DNA from: an uncultured Collinsella sp.
GTDB lineage: Bacteria; Actinomycetota; Coriobacteriia; Coriobacteriales; Coriobacteriaceae
Length of the DNA: 7,037 nt
Direction: 5' to 3'
Assembly: GCA_900752345.1 (NCBI GenBank)
Contig: CAADVA010000106.1
Span: 1 to 7,037 of the forward strand
Shown here: positions 6,139 through 7,037 of the stretch, piece after piece
Layout: each line of letters begins with the position of its first letter
How positions within the stretch are numbered: position 1 is the stretch's first letter
Made by a program: the position numbers and the translations under genes
The notes under the pieces: generated by a model
Database searches by the model: none
Seen by the model: only the letters and a program-made list of their open reading frames with translations
Told to the model about the DNA's origin: nothing

Positions 6139-6969
6139 ATGGGTTGCGAGCACGCACAAGCAGCCGGCGGACAATCAACGCCGTCGCAATTTGAAGAGAA
6201 TACGCTGTCGGAGGTCAAGCGCGTTATCGCTGTGCTTTCCGGCAAGGGAGGCGTCGGCAAGTCGTTTGTGACGGGCGCCATCGCAACCGAGCTCGCCCGC
6301 CGCGGCAACAAGGTTGGCATTCTCGACGCCGACATCACCGGCCCCTCCATCCCCAAAATGTTCGGCATGAGCGGACGCCATGTCCATGCCCTCGGCAACC
6401 TCATGCTGCCCGAGATCTCCGAGCACGGCGTCAAGGTCATGAGCTCCAACCTGTTGCTCCAAAACGAAACCGATCCCGTCCTTTGGCGTGGCCCGGTTAT
6501 CGCGGGCGCCATCAGGCAATTCTGGAGCGAGACCTCGTGGGGCCCCATCGACTACCTGCTGGTCGATATGCCTCCGGGAACGGGTGACGTCGCGCTCACC
6601 GTTTTCCAATCGCTGCCCGTCGATGGCATCGTCATCGTCACGAGCCCGCAAGACTTGGTCTCGATGATCGTCGCCAAGGCAGTCAACATGGCCGAGAAGA
6701 TGAACGTCCCTATTCTGGGCATTGTCGAGAACATGAGCTATATCGAGTGCCCCGACTGCGGCAAGAAGATCGAGGTCTTTGGTAAGAGCAAGCTCCCCGA
6801 AGTCGCCGAGCGCTACAACCTCGACATCTTGGGTCAGCTTCCCATCAATCCGTCACTCGCCGAGGCCTGCGATAAGGGTGAAGTCGAGACCGCACTGCCC
6901 GATGACATGCTGCCCAAGGCCGTCTCCGCCGTTGAGGCCATCGCCCCGCACAAGACAGACGAGGCCTAA
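6139..6969 (+). CDS. mrp: Mrp/NBP35 family P-loop ATPase, iron-sulfur cluster carrier
   Basis: This 276-residue cytoplasmic protein belongs to the Mrp/Nbp35 (ApbC) family. Its members bind a [4Fe-4S] cluster at the dimer interface and deliver it to apoproteins in an ATP-dependent way. Visible motifs are the deviant Walker A GKGGVGKS (35-42), the family signature DADITGPSIPKMFG (63-76), the switch/Walker B segment DMPPGTGD (143-150), SPQDLV (169-174) and the C-terminal CPDC pair (Cys204, Cys207). That pair is the bridging cluster ligand in this family. The N-terminus has Cys3 in MGCEHAQ followed by a flexible Gly/Ser/Gln stretch. It lacks the four-Cys ferredoxin-like motif of eukaryotic Nbp35, and also the N-terminal DUF59/MIP18 domain found in many bacterial Mrp proteins. 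A flavoprotein-like gene starts directly at its stop codon, so the two are probably in one operon. The family call is firm. The client proteins are unknown. Confidence 0.95.
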   Translation: MGCEHAQAAGGQSTPSQFEENTLSEVKRVIAVLSGKGGVGKSFVTGAIATELARRGNKVGILDADITGPSIPKMFGMSGRHVHALGNLMLPEISEHGVKVMSSNLLLQNETDPVLWRGPVIAGAIRQFWSETSWGPIDYLLVDMPPGTGDVALTVFQSLPVDGIVIVTSPQDLVSMIVAKAVNMAEKMNVPILGIVENMSYIECPDCGKKIEVFGKSKLPEVAERYNLDILGQLPINPSLAEACDKGEVETALPDDMLPKAVSAVEAIAPHKTDEA

Positions 6970-7037
6970 GTGAACGCAAGCGCCTTCTATGACGTCTTGG
7001 TGATCGGCGGCGGGGGCCCGGGCCCCGCCGCCCCCCC
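6970..7037 (+). CDS. Probable FAD-dependent oxidoreductase, N-terminal 22 residues only (runs off the right edge)
   Basis: A GTG codon directly follows the mrp TAA stop. It opens a frame reading MNASAFYDVLVIGGGGPG and stays open to the edge. YDVLVIGGG is the typical first beta strand and glycine loop of FAD/NAD(P)-binding flavoproteins such as thioredoxin-reductase-like or other FAD-dependent oxidoreductases. The GxGxxG spacing is satisfied by Gly13, Gly15 and Gly18. A weak ribosome binding site, GAGG (6961-6964), lies in the end of mrp 5 bases before the GTG. The zero-base spacing suggests co-transcription and translational coupling with mrp. The residues after Gly18 (Pro-Ala-Ala-Pro) are unlike the usual Ala/Gly-rich helix start. 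They fall in the suspicious palindromic, C-rich end, so the last 10 or so codons may contain errors. The subfamily cannot be told. Confidence 0.62.
   Translation, partial: MNASAFYDVLVIGGGGPGPAAP
7006..7032. repeat. Perfect 10-bp GC-only inverted repeat at the right edge
   Basis: GGCGGCGGGG (7006-7015) and its exact reverse complement (7023-7032) flank GCCCGGG. A run of seven C (7031-7037) then ends the window. It overlaps the glycine-loop codons of the edge gene. It could be a natural GC-rich stretch, but a fold-back or base-calling artefact at a contig end is at least as likely. Confidence 0.6.

Noticed and set aside
5847..6548. Minus-strand frame of 233 codons across the LTA-synthase-like end and the mrp start
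   Set aside because: It runs antisense through two well-supported genes and the mrp promoter region, and resembles no family.

Overview
This is a piece of bacterial chromosome carrying housekeeping genes. It holds four complete genes and two genes cut by the window edges. The sequence is moderately GC-rich, its intergenic gaps are short and AT-richer, and every complete gene has a Shine-Dalgarno site. The protein sequences look like those of Coriobacteriia (Actinomycetota), possibly Collinsella or a close relative. That assignment is from memory of protein style and was not tested by a search.

Left part, minus strand: uvrA (770-3646) is read leftward and followed by a candidate intrinsic terminator (about 700-747). 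Next come ybaK (133-633), a Cys-tRNA(Pro) deacylase with its own candidate promoter, and then an unidentified reading frame (129 to the left edge). That frame starts 3 bases after the ybaK stop and has its ribosome binding site inside the ybaK end, so the two are probably co-transcribed.

Middle: a 193-base divergent intergenic region (3647-3839) separates uvrA from a plus-strand gene. It contains a LexA-type SOS box candidate (3708-3721) upstream of uvrA and a small inverted repeat (3791-3804) before the other gene. The plus-strand gene (3840-5993) encodes a membrane-anchored alkaline-phosphatase-superfamily enzyme of the lipoteichoic acid synthase group. It has about eight predicted membrane helices followed by an extracellular catalytic domain.

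Right part, plus strand: a 145-base gap with a plausible sigma-70-type promoter precedes mrp (6139-6969), an Mrp/NBP35 P-loop ATPase implicated in iron-sulfur cluster delivery. A partial gene starting with GTG directly abuts the mrp stop. Its N-terminus looks like the FAD-binding beta-alpha-beta fold of a flavoprotein oxidoreductase. The last 32 bases form a perfect 10-bp inverted repeat and end in a run of C, so the right edge may be a contig end of doubtful quality.

The genes cover DNA repair, translation quality control, cell-envelope polymer synthesis and Fe-S assembly. They do not form one pathway. I found no mobile element, CRISPR array, RNA gene, or convincing undescribed system. The points most worth checking are the SOS box, the multi-helix LTA-synthase-like enzyme, and the two edge genes.
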